26,549 nucleotides of DNA from Bacillota bacterium (GCA_021828405.1 JAKARZ010000027.1:1-26549); one strand, 5' to 3'. Positions 1-8,167 are shown, counted from the first letter of the stretch. A program made the numbers and translations. The notes: generated from the letters alone by a model not told the origin.

Positions 1-33
1 CGATCTCCGCGATGCCGATTCAGCAACCGCAAC

Positions 34-109
34 TGGTCGGACTGGCGGGATTCGAACCCACGACCTCTACCACCCCAAGGTAGCGCGCTACCTACTGCGC
101 CACAGCCCG
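34..109 (-). tRNA. tRNA-Pro (anticodon GGG)
   Basis: Read on the minus strand this folds as a complete 76-nt cloverleaf. The acceptor stem CGGGCTG pairs with CAGTCCG (one G-T pair), followed by discriminator A and an encoded CCA. The D stem is GCGC/GCGC. The anticodon stem CTACC/GGTAG holds the loop TTGGGGT, so the anticodon is GGG, which reads proline codons CCC and CCT. The T arm carries the usual TTCGAAT loop. No intron or mismatch is visible. It is transcribed leftwards, away from the ABC transporter genes. Confidence 0.96.
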
Positions 110-121
110 ATGTCAGGACCG

Positions 122-151
122 AGTATAGCGCATGCCGCAGCACATTGGCAA
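122..151 (-). promoter_or_regulatory. Promoter of the tRNA-Pro gene
   Basis: On the minus strand, TTGCCA (146-151) and TATACT (122-127) are separated by 18 bp, a good match to a vegetative sigma-A promoter. The predicted start lies about 6 nt before the mature tRNA 5' end at 109. That short leader fits a monocistronic tRNA transcript. Confidence 0.75.
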
Positions 152-208
152 CAGCTCGCACCTGCCTTGCCGCGGGTGTGAATTTTCGGACGGCAGCGGC
201 GCACGTCG

Positions 209-238
209 TTGACACCGAGTTGCTGAGCGACGTAAGGT
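209..238 (+). promoter_or_regulatory. Candidate promoter for the ABC binding-protein gene
   Basis: A perfect TTGACA (209-214) is followed after 18 bp by TAAGGT (233-238), a weak -10 with three of six consensus bases. If used, it gives a leader of about 355 nt before the ATG at 600. No better promoter was found closer to the gene. Confidence 0.4.
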
Positions 239-239
239 A

Positions 240-599
240 ATCGTGATTCTTACTATTAAGAGTCCTGGCGAGCGCGGAAGGGCGCTGGCGCTCTCCTGAA
301 GATTTCCTGCAGGAACTTCGGCACTGGTGGCGAATGAATACGGCCGGTGTCGTGACGCGGGAGGATGTAGATTCTGCGGCGGCTGCCGGAAACGCGGCGC
401 TGCGGGGACCTTGGGTCCCAAGGTCATTGCATCCGTGCCTCGATCTCCTTGAGGTCGGACCGAGGGTTGTTTCGACGAGAATCGAGTCGTGCATCCGACC
501 CGGTACCGGCCCTTGCGGGTGGAGCACTCCGGATGACGTTTGAGGTCCCAGCTACGGTCGTACGACCGCATCACCGTTCAAGGAGGAGTTGAGGACATT
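240..599 (+). other. Long untranslated leader or intergenic stretch before the binding-protein gene
   Basis: No convincing gene lies here; the 69-codon open frame at 334-543 has no ribosome site and no recognisable content. The stretch holds several dyads: a perfect 12-bp palindrome at 304-315, a 9-bp inverted repeat at 407-425 (GACCTTGGG/CCCAAGGTC) and a perfect 14-bp palindrome at 555-568. It does not match the conserved cores of the T-box, SAM, ZTP or guanidine riboswitches that I can recall. It may be a structured leader, but that is inference. Confidence 0.35.
555..568. promoter_or_regulatory. Perfect 14-bp palindrome just upstream of the binding-protein gene
   Basis: CGGTCGTACGACCG reads identically on both strands and lies 12 bp before the ribosome binding site AAGGAGGAG (580-588). 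It could be an operator or a small hairpin in the leader that affects access to the ribosome site. No regulator gene for it is seen in the window. Confidence 0.4.
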
Positions 600-2321
600 A
601 TGAAATTCCGTTCAGTCGGATGGATGGGCGCGGCGCTAGCATCCGTTTCGCTGGTAGCGGCGGGTTGCGGCGCGTCAACGGCGCAGGCGCCCACCAGCGT
701 CACCTCCATTACACTGCCCGGCGGAGTGCAGGTCGAACCCAACTGGTGGTTCCCCATCAGCCCCGCCTCTGTGTGCAGCACGATCAACGCAGACACCAAC
801 GGACTGATGTATCGTCCGTTGCTGTTCATCTCGAAAACCGACGGAATCGACTACAGCCGGTCCATCGCGAGCGGCGTCTCCGTGAGCAATAACGGCCAGA
901 CGTACACCATTACGGTGAACCCCAAGTGGAAGTGGTCCAACGGCCTGCCGGTCACTGCGCAGGATGTGGCGCTCGGGTACAACATCCTGATGGCCGCGAG
1001 CCAGAGCAACGCGGTGTGGAACCAGTGCGGCATGGGCATCGGCGGCGTCCCGCAGGACATCAAGAGCGGCAAGGTGACCGGGACGGACACGTTTGTCGTC
1101 ACGACCACCAAGCCGGTGAACCCCACTTGGTTCGAGCACAACGCGCTGGCCCAGCTGATTCCGATTCCCCAGGTGTGGAACCACTCCAGCAACATGAGCA
1201 CCGAGCTGAAGTTCATTCAGCAGTACGGCAACTCGCCCTCCAACGCTCTTTTCAATGTGGTGGACGGCCCCTACAAGTTCGGCGGGTTCAAGAACGACTC
1301 GTACTGGAAGCTCGTCGCCAACAAGAACTACACCGGGCCCACCAAGGCCACGATCACGAGCATCACGTTTGAGTACTTCACTTCGAGCGCCGCTCAGTTC
1401 GCGGCCATGCGGCGGCACGAATTCCCCGAGGCCGGCCTGCCCAACTCGTACTACAACGCCCGTGGGCAGTTGGCGCCGTACTACACGGTGCAGGCGGGCG
1501 TGCCGTCGTGGTGCTTCAACTACATGCAGCCCAACTTCAGCACCCAGGCGGCTGGCATCGGCGGCCTGTTCAACCAGCTCTACTTCCGTCAGGCCCTCCA
1601 GATGGGCGTGGACCAAGTGGCCATGATCAAGGACCTGCAGAACGGGTCGGGTTCGGTGATCCACGGGGTGATCCCGGCGACGCCGAAGAACGTGTACTAT
1701 GACCCGGCTACGAAGAACTACGGCTACAACCCGGCGGCGGGCAAGGCGCTCTTGGAGAAGAACGGCTGGACGCCCAACGCCCAAGGGATCATGACCCGCA
1801 CCGTCAACGGCAAGACCCAGACGCTGTCGTTCCCGTTCATCGTGATCAGCGGAGCTACCACGGTTGACAACGAAGCGCAACTGATGAAGCAGGACTGGGC
1901 CGAGGAAGGCATTGACGTGACGATTCAGACGGTGCCCTTCAACCAGGCCATTGCCGACGCCTCGCAGTCGTCACCGCAGGTGTCCAAGTGGGCGCTTATT
2001 TGGTGGGGCGGCGGCTGGTGCTACGAGCCCGACTACTACCCAACCGGTGGTGGTTTGTTCAACCCCGGCTCGGCGGCCAACTACGGTGGGCTGAACAACC
2101 CGACCCTCACAGCCGCCATCAACGCGACGTACGCGGTTTCGAGTTCGTCGCAGACGCTCAAGAACATGGACGCGTACCAGGTGATCGCGTCTCAGCAACT
2201 GCCGGTCATCTTCGCACCCGAGGACTACGGGTTCGTCGTGCGCAACAAGACCCTAAAGGGCTTGGTGTCCGCGTACAATCCCGTGACCACGACCGAGTGG
2301 TACAACCACTGGACTGACTAG
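600..2321 (+). CDS. Peptide-type ABC transporter substrate-binding lipoprotein (SBP_bac_5 family)
   Basis: This 573-residue protein is the extracytoplasmic solute receptor of a peptide/nickel-type importer. It starts at ATG 600, set by the ribosome site AAGGAGGAG (580-588) and by the signal peptide; the open frame extends 20 codons upstream without support. Residues 1-22 are a lipoprotein signal (basic K2 and R4, hydrophobic stretch, then AAG before Cys23), so the protein is probably lipid-anchored to the membrane. The region around residues 95-125, with a W-K-W-S-N-G-x-P-V-T-A-Q-D-V pattern, is typical of family 5 binding proteins. The mature protein is rich in Trp, Tyr and Asn. Two permease genes follow on the same strand beyond a strong hairpin. 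The ligand cannot be read from the sequence; oligopeptides are the family default. Confidence 0.88.
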   Translation: MKFRSVGWMGAALASVSLVAAGCGASTAQAPTSVTSITLPGGVQVEPNWWFPISPASVCSTINADTNGLMYRPLLFISKTDGIDYSRSIASGVSVSNNGQTYTITVNPKWKWSNGLPVTAQDVALGYNILMAASQSNAVWNQCGMGIGGVPQDIKSGKVTGTDTFVVTTTKPVNPTWFEHNALAQLIPIPQVWNHSSNMSTELKFIQQYGNSPSNALFNVVDGPYKFGGFKNDSYWKLVANKNYTGPTKATITSITFEYFTSSAAQFAAMRRHEFPEAGLPNSYYNARGQLAPYYTVQAGVPSWCFNYMQPNFSTQAAGIGGLFNQLYFRQALQMGVDQVAMIKDLQNGSGSVIHGVIPATPKNVYYDPATKNYGYNPAAGKALLEKNGWTPNAQGIMTRTVNGKTQTLSFPFIVISGATTVDNEAQLMKQDWAEEGIDVTIQTVPFNQAIADASQSSPQVSKWALIWWGGGWCYEPDYYPTGGGLFNPGSAANYGGLNNPTLTAAINATYAVSSSSQTLKNMDAYQVIASQQLPVIFAPEDYGFVVRNKTLKGLVSAYNPVTTTEWYNHWTD

Positions 2322-2345
2322 TGGACTGACTAGTGGGCTGACTAG
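2310..2345 (+). repeat. Three tandem 12-bp units across the stop codon
   Basis: TGGACTGACTAG occurs at 2310-2321 and 2322-2333, with a third copy differing by one base (TGGGCTGACTAG) at 2334-2345. The first copy encodes the last residues Trp-Thr-Asp and the stop. Each unit is a multiple of three and carries its own in-frame TAG, giving three consecutive in-frame stops. Confidence 0.9.
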
Positions 2346-2360
2346 CGTTGCTTCGGTTCC

Positions 2361-2396
2361 GAGAGGCCCGGTGGGCTTCGTCCCACCGGGCCTCTC
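2361..2396 (+). terminator. Strong hairpin between binding protein and permeases
   Basis: A perfect 15-bp stem (2361-2375 with 2382-2396) closes a six-base CTTCGT loop. It is followed by CTAAAGTTTT, only a weak T-run. It can act as a partial terminator or as a 3' stabiliser, giving more binding protein than permease, a common arrangement in such operons. No clear promoter was found between it and the permease at 2524. Confidence 0.8.
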
Positions 2397-2523
2397 CTAA
2401 AGTTTTGGCCCCGTTCGCGACGTGGCGACGGTGCGACTTCTGGTGTTGTCAGTCTTGCGGCGCCCCTCAATGTGCCAAGGATATGACGAAACGATAGCAA
2501 GATAGCAAGGGAGGCGAAATGTC

Positions 2524-3432
2524 ATGGCTGTGCCACCCACTGAACTCAGCGCCCCCGTGGCGGAGGCCGCGCTGGTTCCGGAGACCGGTCCCCGCGGCAA
2601 CCGCCAATGGCAAATTTTTTGGTCGAGCCCGCTCGCCTGGGTTGGGCTTGTCCTGACCGCCTTCATGGTGCTGTTCTCGTTTGTGGGCCCGCTCGTGTAC
2701 CACACCAGCCCGTACACCGTCCATCTGTCCCAAATCCTGCAGCCGCCGTCGGCCCGGTTTCCCCTAGGCACCAACTCGCTCGGCCGCGATGAGCTCGCCC
2801 GCCTGATGCTCGGCGGCCAACTGACGCTGATCATCGGCTTTATCGCCGCTCTGTTGTCGATGGTGTTTGGGACCATCTACGGCCTTGCCAGCGCATTGGC
2901 GGGCGGAGCGACCGACGTCGTCCTGATGCGCATCATCGATGTGCTGCTGGCCATCCCGGGCCTGTTTCTGCTGCTCCTCCTGGACTCGATGTTTACCCCC
3001 AATGCCGTTCTCCTCACGGCCATCTTCGCCGGGACCGCGTGGTTCGGCGTCACGCGACTCGTGCGCTCCGAGGCGCTGAGCGTCCGGACCCGCGACTACG
3101 TCGAGGCCGCCCGCAGCATGGGCGCCGGTACGTGGCGCATCATGCTGCGCCACCTGTTGCCGAATGTCATGGGCGTCGTACTCGTCACCACCACCTTCCA
3201 GGTGGCCGGTGCCATTCTGGGCATTGCCACGCTGAGCTTCTTGGGCCTGGGACTCCCGCCGCCAACGCCCAACTGGGGCGCGGAGCTGTCCACGGCCATG
3301 CAGTCGATGTTCCAGGGAGCATGGTGGGTCATCTATCCGCCGGGCCTCTGCATCGTGTTTATCGAGTTGGGGGTCAACTTCCTGGGCGACGCCGTTCGGC
3401 AAGCCTTTGACCCGCGGCTCCTGGGCAACTGA
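2524..3432 (+). CDS. ABC transporter permease, DppC/OppC type
   Basis: This 302-residue inner-membrane permease forms half of the transport channel with the DppB-like partner downstream. A hydrophilic N-terminus (1-35) precedes a first membrane helix at about 36-58, as in OppC_N domains. The motif FPLGTNSLGRDEL (79-91) is the usual start of the periplasmic part. The EAA loop that docks to the ATPase is at about 194-213 (EAARSMG...LLPN). Length is normal for the family. The start is ATG 2524, nine bases after GGGAGG (2509-2514); an ATG at 2519 is out of frame. The gene lies 22 nt before the next permease, so the two are cotranscribed. The usual order is DppB before DppC; here it is reversed. 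Confidence 0.9.
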   Translation: MAVPPTELSAPVAEAALVPETGPRGNRQWQIFWSSPLAWVGLVLTAFMVLFSFVGPLVYHTSPYTVHLSQILQPPSARFPLGTNSLGRDELARLMLGGQLTLIIGFIAALLSMVFGTIYGLASALAGGATDVVLMRIIDVLLAIPGLFLLLLLDSMFTPNAVLLTAIFAGTAWFGVTRLVRSEALSVRTRDYVEAARSMGAGTWRIMLRHLLPNVMGVVLVTTTFQVAGAILGIATLSFLGLGLPPPTPNWGAELSTAMQSMFQGAWWVIYPPGLCIVFIELGVNFLGDAVRQAFDPRLLGN

Positions 3433-3453
3433 TCGCGCGAAAGGAGTGAGGCC

Positions 3454-4404
3454 ATGGGCCGCTATGTTCTGCAACGCATCATCCAGGCCATCCCGACCGT
3501 GATTGGGCTGACCATCGTGAGCTTCATGCTGGTGCACATCACACCGGGGGGACCGGCCTATGCCATGCTGGGGCCGAAAGCCACCCCGGCCCGCGTCGCG
3601 GCCGTCAACCGCGCGCTCGGCTTGAACCTGCCGCTCTGGGACCAGTACGGCATCTGGGCCTGGCAGCTCCTGCACCTGAACCTGGGTGTCTCGTATTTCT
3701 ACCTGATGCCGGTCACGACCCTGATCGAGCAGACGCTGCCCGTGACGCTCGCGATCGTGGGCATTAGCTACGTGCTGGCGCATGGCATCGCCGTGGTGCT
3801 GGGCAGCCTGCAGGCTTACTTCAAGAACGGCTGGTTCGACCACAGCACCACCGCCATCAACTACTTCCTGTATTCGATGCCCGGCTTCTGGCTGGCCATC
3901 CTGCTGCTCGTGTGGTTTTCGGTGGACCTCCCGCTGTTTCCCACCGGCAACCTCTGCAACCCCAACACCGCGTGCACCCTCGGCACCTGGGCCTACCACA
4001 TGGTGCTCCCGGTCGCTTCCCTCACCATAGGCACAGTGGCCGGCTGGGCGCGGTACATGCGCACGTCCATGACCGACACGCTGGTCCAGGACTACATTCG
4101 GACGGCCCGGGCCAAGGGTCTCTCGGAAATGCGGGTGCTGTTCAAGCACGCGTGGCGCAACTCCGTGCTGCCGCTGATCACGCTTCTGGGCTACTTCTTC
4201 CCCACCATCTTCAGTGGCGCCCTGGTCGTCGAGGAGATTTTCAACATCCCAGGCATGGGCCTCCTGACCTTCAACGCGGCCATCAAGCGGGACTACCCCA
4301 TCGTCATGGCGGCGGTCCTCATCGGAGGGATCCTGGTGGTCATCGGCAACCTGGTTGCCGACCTGCTGTACGGGCTGGTCGACCCCCGCATCTCCTACGG
4401 CTAG
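3454..4404 (+). CDS. ABC transporter permease, DppB/OppB type
   Basis: This 316-residue inner-membrane permease pairs with the DppC-like protein upstream. It opens with the family pattern RYVLQRIIQAIPT followed by a first membrane helix (about 9-30), then a periplasmic segment with ITPGGPA near residues 29-35. The EAA cytoplasmic loop lies at about 217-237 (RTARAKGLSEM...). At least six hydrophobic segments are visible. A ribosome site AAAGGAG lies just before ATG 3454. No ATPase genes (DppD/DppF) follow: the next gene, spoIVA, is convergent. The transporter must therefore use ATPases encoded elsewhere or shared with another system. Confidence 0.9.
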   Translation: MGRYVLQRIIQAIPTVIGLTIVSFMLVHITPGGPAYAMLGPKATPARVAAVNRALGLNLPLWDQYGIWAWQLLHLNLGVSYFYLMPVTTLIEQTLPVTLAIVGISYVLAHGIAVVLGSLQAYFKNGWFDHSTTAINYFLYSMPGFWLAILLLVWFSVDLPLFPTGNLCNPNTACTLGTWAYHMVLPVASLTIGTVAGWARYMRTSMTDTLVQDYIRTARAKGLSEMRVLFKHAWRNSVLPLITLLGYFFPTIFSGALVVEEIFNIPGMGLLTFNAAIKRDYPIVMAAVLIGGILVVIGNLVADLLYGLVDPRISYG

Positions 4405-4424
4405 GGAGTTCCGTTCCGCAAGGA

Positions 4425-4451
4425 GTCGACCCCGGACGCTCCGGGGTCGAC
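4425..4451. terminator. Hairpin between the convergent permease and spoIVA genes
   Basis: A perfect 12-bp stem, GTCGACCCCGGA (4425-4436) with TCCGGGGTCGAC (4440-4451), closes a CGC loop. It lies 20 bp after the permease stop and 30 bp after the spoIVA stop, so it may serve both directions. Neither side has a strong T-run. Confidence 0.7.
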
Positions 4452-4481
4452 CTCTGTTCGGCCCAGCTCCTCGCTCATTCC

Positions 4482-5960
4482 TTAGATGATGATGCAGATG
4501 AGCCCGCCCGACCCTTCGTTGATGATGCGCTGCAGCGTTTCCTGGAGCTTCTCCTGGGTGTTCTCGGGCATGCGGAACAGCTTTTGCTGGATTCCTTCCC
4601 GCACCAGGTCATGCAGCGGCTTGCCAAACAGGTTGGTGTCCCAGAGGCGGCTGGGATCGTCCTCAAACTGCTCCATCAGGTAACGCACCAGCTCATCCGC
4701 CTGGCGCTCCGTGCCAATGATCGGCGTAATCTCGGTCTCGATGTCCGCACGGATGAGATGGACGGACGGAGCGGTGGCGCGGAGCCGCACGCCGAACTGG
4801 TTTCCACGGCGGATGAGCTCGGGCTCCGCCAGGTCCAGCTCCTCCAGCCGCGGCGCCACCATGCCGTATCCGCCGATCCGCACCTCCGCCATGGCATCCG
4901 AGACTTTGTCCCACTCGGACTTGGCTGCCACAAACTGGCCCCACAGCTTCATCACATCGGAGCGGTCCGCCACATGCCGGTCGGCCATTTCCCCCAGCAC
5001 ACGATAGAACAAGTCATCTTCCGCCATCACCTGAATCACCGCGCGGCCGGTGCCCAGCTCCAGCGCATCGAGTCGCACCCCCCCCACGGATTCGTGGGCG
5101 CGGAGCTCGGCTACGGCTCCCTCAATGTCCCGCACCCGGGTGACCGCCACCCGGGCGTCCTCCATCGCGCGCGCAAATTGCTGCGCGAGCCAGTGGCTGT
5201 CGGGCAAGGCGGCCGCCCAACCGGTCAGCGCGACCGACAGGTCGCTCACCGGGAACTCGTACAGCACCTGCTCCAGCAGATGCACCACGTCCGCCTGCTG
5301 CAGTTCCTGACAGTTCAGCGGCACCACCGGCACGTCATAGTCCTCGGCCATCGCCTGGGCCAGTTCCCGGGTCAGGTCGTCGGTGGGGGTCTCAGAGTTC
5401 AGCACGACACCGAACGGCTTGCCCAGCTCCTTGAGCTCGGCGACCACGCGCTCCTCCGCAGCCACGAACTGGTCGCGGGCAATCTCCCCAAACGACCCGT
5501 CGGTGGTGACCACCACTCCGATGGTGGAGTGCTCGGCAATCACCTTCCGGGTCCCGATTTCGGCCGCCTGCTCGAATGGCATGGGGTCCTCCGACCACGG
5601 TGTGAGCACCATCCGCGGCTCCTCCTGCTCGCTGTATCCGAGAGCCGCCCCCACCGAATAGCCCACACAATCCACGAGGCGCGCCCGGAAAGTCGCCTGT
5701 TCGTTGAGTTGAATCTCGACGCCATCGTCCGGGATAAACTTTGGTTCCGTCGTCATGATGGTCCGCCCCGCCCCGCTCTGCGGCAGGGAATCGACCGCCC
5801 GCTCGCGCTCGTTCGGGTCCGCGATCGCGGGCAGCACCATCCGCTCCATGAACCGCTTGATAAACGTGGACTTGCCGGTGCGGACCGGGCCGACTACCCC
5901 GATGTAGACGTCTCCGCCGGTGCGTTCCGCCAGGTCCTTCAAGAGATCAAACTTCTCCAT
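4482..5960 (-). CDS. spoIVA: Stage IV sporulation protein A, spore coat basement ATPase
   Basis: SpoIVA polymerises with ATP on the forespore surface and forms the base layer of the spore coat. The 492-residue product has exactly the length known for Bacillus subtilis. The start is the ATG at 5960 (MEKFDLLKDLAERTGGD...), matching the family N-terminus; the open frame continues 47 codons upstream but that part is Arg-rich and non-homologous. The Walker A motif GPVRTGKST lies at residues 24-32, with the key lysine at position 30 as in B. subtilis. The C-terminus ends in the family's NEGSGGLICII. A purine-rich GGGAGGGAAGG lies about 11 nt before the start. A sigma-E-like promoter precedes it, so transcription in the mother cell is expected. 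The gene marks the organism as an endospore former. Confidence 0.97.
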   Translation of the reverse strand: MEKFDLLKDLAERTGGDVYIGVVGPVRTGKSTFIKRFMERMVLPAIADPNERERAVDSLPQSGAGRTIMTTEPKFIPDDGVEIQLNEQATFRARLVDCVGYSVGAALGYSEQEEPRMVLTPWSEDPMPFEQAAEIGTRKVIAEHSTIGVVVTTDGSFGEIARDQFVAAEERVVAELKELGKPFGVVLNSETPTDDLTRELAQAMAEDYDVPVVPLNCQELQQADVVHLLEQVLYEFPVSDLSVALTGWAAALPDSHWLAQQFARAMEDARVAVTRVRDIEGAVAELRAHESVGGVRLDALELGTGRAVIQVMAEDDLFYRVLGEMADRHVADRSDVMKLWGQFVAAKSEWDKVSDAMAEVRIGGYGMVAPRLEELDLAEPELIRRGNQFGVRLRATAPSVHLIRADIETEITPIIGTERQADELVRYLMEQFEDDPSRLWDTNLFGKPLHDLVREGIQQKLFRMPENTQEKLQETLQRIINEGSGGLICIII

Positions 5961-6048
5961 TCCGCCGCCTTCCCTCCCCGCTCTCGGCTGGAGTCCCTCG
6001 GAGTTCTCATCGGCGCGGTGCCGTCGTCGGCGGCCGCCTGTCCGCACC

Positions 6049-6077
6049 ACCGTATGTCCGCCCATGACACGATATGA
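6049..6077 (-). promoter_or_regulatory. Sigma-E-type sporulation promoter of spoIVA
   Basis: On the minus strand, TCATATC (6071-6077) resembles the sigma-E -35 box (KMATATT) and CATACGGT (6049-6056) resembles the -10 box (CATACAAT), with a 14-bp spacer. This gives a start near 6042 and a leader of about 80 nt. Known spoIVA genes are sigma-E dependent, which agrees with the motif. Confidence 0.72.
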
Positions 6078-6161
6078 AGCGCTGGGCCGAGCGATACGCA
6101 CCGCCGGCCAAGTGGAGAGAGCGACGGCAAGCCAAGGGCCGCCGACACAAGGGGCGCTGGT

Positions 6162-7478
6162 TTAGGCGTCCGGCCCCTGGGAGCTCCGGTGGGGCCGAAA
6201 AGACAGGCGGACGGGGGTGCCCGTGAACTCCCAGCGTTCGCGGATCCGGCGCTCCAGGTGCCGCCGGTAAGAGAAGTGCACCTTGTCGGGGTCGTTGGCA
6301 AAGAACACAAAGTGTGGGGGGTGCGTGCCCACCTGGGTGCCGTAGTAAAGGCGCACCGGCCGCCCCCGGCTCGTGGGCGGCGGCACCACCGCGACGGTTT
6401 CCCGGAGCAGGCGATTCAGCGCTCCCGTGGACACGCGTCGGCCGAAATTCGCGTAGGCGGTTGCGATGGGTTCCCACAGGCGCTCCATGCCCCAGCCCGT
6501 CTTGACCGAGAGCGGCACCACGGTCGCGTACGGGATGAAGTCGAACTGCTCCTGCAGGGTCGGCAGGAGCACCCGCGTGCTGGGCACCAGGTCCGCCTTG
6601 TTGAGCACCAGGACCACCGCCCGGTGACTCCGCACGACTTGGCTCGCGATGCGAAGATCCTGCTGGCTTGCGGGCTCCTCGGCCGACACCATCATGAGCA
6701 CGAGGTCGGCCTCGCGAATCGCCTGGAGGGTGCGCAGGACCGTCTTGGACTCCAGCTCCGCGCGGATGCGGGCGGGGCGCCGAAGACCCGCGGTATCCAA
6801 GAGCTCCAATCGCCCAGCCGGCGTGTCGAGCGTGGCATTGACGACGTCCCGGGTGGTCCCCGCGATGGGGGTGACCAGGGTGCGCTCCGCACCGAGCAGG
6901 CGGTTCAGCAGGGACGACTTTCCCACATTGGGCCGCCCGGCGATCGCCACGCGAATCAGCGGGGCCGCCTCACTCGCGATCGCCTCCGGGGGACCCGGAA
7001 AGCGCTCCACCACCAGGTCCATCAGGTCCCCCACGTTTAGGCCGTGGGTGGCCGACACAGGGATCGGATCCCCGAGGCCCAGCCGATACATGTCCGTGAC
7101 ATCGACGCGGCCTTCCGCCTTGTTGGCCACCAGCAGCACGGGCTTGGAGGTTTTGCGCAAGAGGTCCGCCACCGCTTCGTCGGCCGCTGACAAATCGGCC
7201 TGGGCATCAACCACCAGCGCCACCACGTCCGCTTCCTGGATCGCCATGACGGTTTGCCGGCGCATGTACGCCGGCATCTGATCCTCGGACTCGGCTTCCC
7301 AGAGCCCGCCGGTGTCCACGATGCGAAAGTGGTATCCGTTCCAGTCGGTTTCGGCGTACAGGCGGTCGCGCGTTACCCCAGGCTCGTCGCGCACCAAAGC
7401 GGTCCGCGACTCGGCCATGCGGTTGAAAAGAGCTGACTTGCCCACATTGGGGCGCCCGACCAACGCCAACGTGTACAT
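6162..7478 (-). CDS. der: Ribosome-assembly GTPase Der (EngA)
   Basis: Der is a double-GTPase needed for maturation of the 50S ribosomal subunit. The 438-residue product has two G domains in tandem. The first has GRPNVGKS at 8-15, DEPGVTRDR near 31-39 and DTGG at 55-58. The second has GRPNVGKSS at 181-189 and an AGTTRD switch. A basic C-terminal KH-like domain follows. Length is normal. The ATG at 7478 starts exactly at the family N-terminus; the longer open frame upstream overlaps the next gene and is Gly/Arg-rich noise. GAGGGAG lies about 14 nt upstream. The membrane-protein gene ends 50 bp upstream on the same strand, so cotranscription is likely. In B. subtilis der also lies close to spoIVA. 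Confidence 0.97.
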   Translation of the reverse strand: MYTLALVGRPNVGKSALFNRMAESRTALVRDEPGVTRDRLYAETDWNGYHFRIVDTGGLWEAESEDQMPAYMRRQTVMAIQEADVVALVVDAQADLSAADEAVADLLRKTSKPVLLVANKAEGRVDVTDMYRLGLGDPIPVSATHGLNVGDLMDLVVERFPGPPEAIASEAAPLIRVAIAGRPNVGKSSLLNRLLGAERTLVTPIAGTTRDVVNATLDTPAGRLELLDTAGLRRPARIRAELESKTVLRTLQAIREADLVLMMVSAEEPASQQDLRIASQVVRSHRAVVLVLNKADLVPSTRVLLPTLQEQFDFIPYATVVPLSVKTGWGMERLWEPIATAYANFGRRVSTGALNRLLRETVAVVPPPTSRGRPVRLYYGTQVGTHPPHFVFFANDPDKVHFSYRRHLERRIRERWEFTGTPVRLSFRPHRSSQGPDA

Positions 7479-7528
7479 CGCGGTCCCACGTACTCCCTCT
7501 GGTATCGGATTGCCGGCAGGCGGCTCCG

Positions 7529-8167
7529 CTAGTCTACCAGCCTTTGTCGGGCCGAGCCACCCCATCGGTGGGAGCGGTCCAGGAGCGCTCCCACCCCAAA
7601 GGCCACGGCCGCCGCCACGCTGACCAGATACCACGCGGACGCGCCCAGTGGCCCTTCGAGCAGGGTGCCGACACTCACGCTGGCCGCCGCGGCCGCGGCG
7701 GCCAGCACCGGGTCTCCCACCAGCACCCCGGCGGCGAGCCCCAGCACGACCCCCTCTGGCCCTGTGAGCCCCATCGGCCAGCCAAGAGGGGCGCCGCCCG
7801 GCACCACACGGCGCAGCACGGCGGTGGCCGCCGCGAGAGGAATCCATGCGAGGAGCAGCCGCGGCCGCACTTGGGCGGTCACCACAATGGCCGCCACCAG
7901 CCCCGCCGCCAGACCCAGGTCGAGGCGCTGCAGCCTCCTGGTGGGGCCCACCGCCGCGACCCACCAACCCAGCGTCCACAGCGCCAGCGCCCCCCCGAGC
8001 CACCAGCGGCCCCGGCCCGCCCACGGAGCGCGGCGCGCTTTCGGCCAGCTCGCCGCCACCAGCACGACGCTGGCCGCTATCACTGTTTCCGCCGCCACCA
8101 AGTGCACCGCATCCCCCCAGCTAGAGTCGGCGGGGGTCCGGGGGACTATACCGGGTCGAGCCGGCAT
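7529..8167 (-). CDS. Polytopic membrane protein of unknown function
   Basis: The product is up to 212 residues, rich in Ala, Val, Leu and Gly, with about six hydrophobic segments (roughly residues 21-41, 56-74, 81-97, 104-118, 135-165 and 182-198). I do not recognise a family. It lacks the glycine-rich loops of PlsY. Its place upstream of der on the same strand, between the S1-like gene and der, is where B. subtilis also has membrane-protein genes, but homology cannot be judged here. Two starts are possible. The ATG at 8167 has no ribosome site and lies upstream of a TATAGT box (8145-8150, minus strand). The GTG at 8107 has GGGGGG five bases before it. The second would give 192 residues. Confidence 0.7.
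   Translation of the reverse strand: MPARPGIVPRTPADSSWGDAVHLVAAETVIAASVVLVAASWPKARRAPWAGRGRWWLGGALALWTLGWWVAAVGPTRRLQRLDLGLAAGLVAAIVVTAQVRPRLLLAWIPLAAATAVLRRVVPGGAPLGWPMGLTGPEGVVLGLAAGVLVGDPVLAAAAAAASVSVGTLLEGPLGASAWYLVSVAAAVAFGVGALLDRSHRWGGSARQRLVD

Noticed and set aside
334..543. A 69-codon frame in the leader of the binding-protein gene
   Set aside because: No ribosome site and no recognisable content; it only reflects the absence of stops in GC-rich DNA.
484..545. Possible T-box-like motif (GCGGGTGGAGCACTCC)
   Set aside because: It only partly resembles the T-box core and no specifier loop or terminator could be placed around it.
675..1880. A 401-codon minus-strand frame
   Set aside because: Antisense shadow of the binding-protein gene, Arg/Val/Leu/His-rich, with no motif.
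3912..6077. A 721-codon open frame on the plus strand
   Set aside because: It runs antisense to spoIVA and out of frame with the DppB-like gene; it is His/Arg/Gly-rich, a GC-codon shadow without domains.
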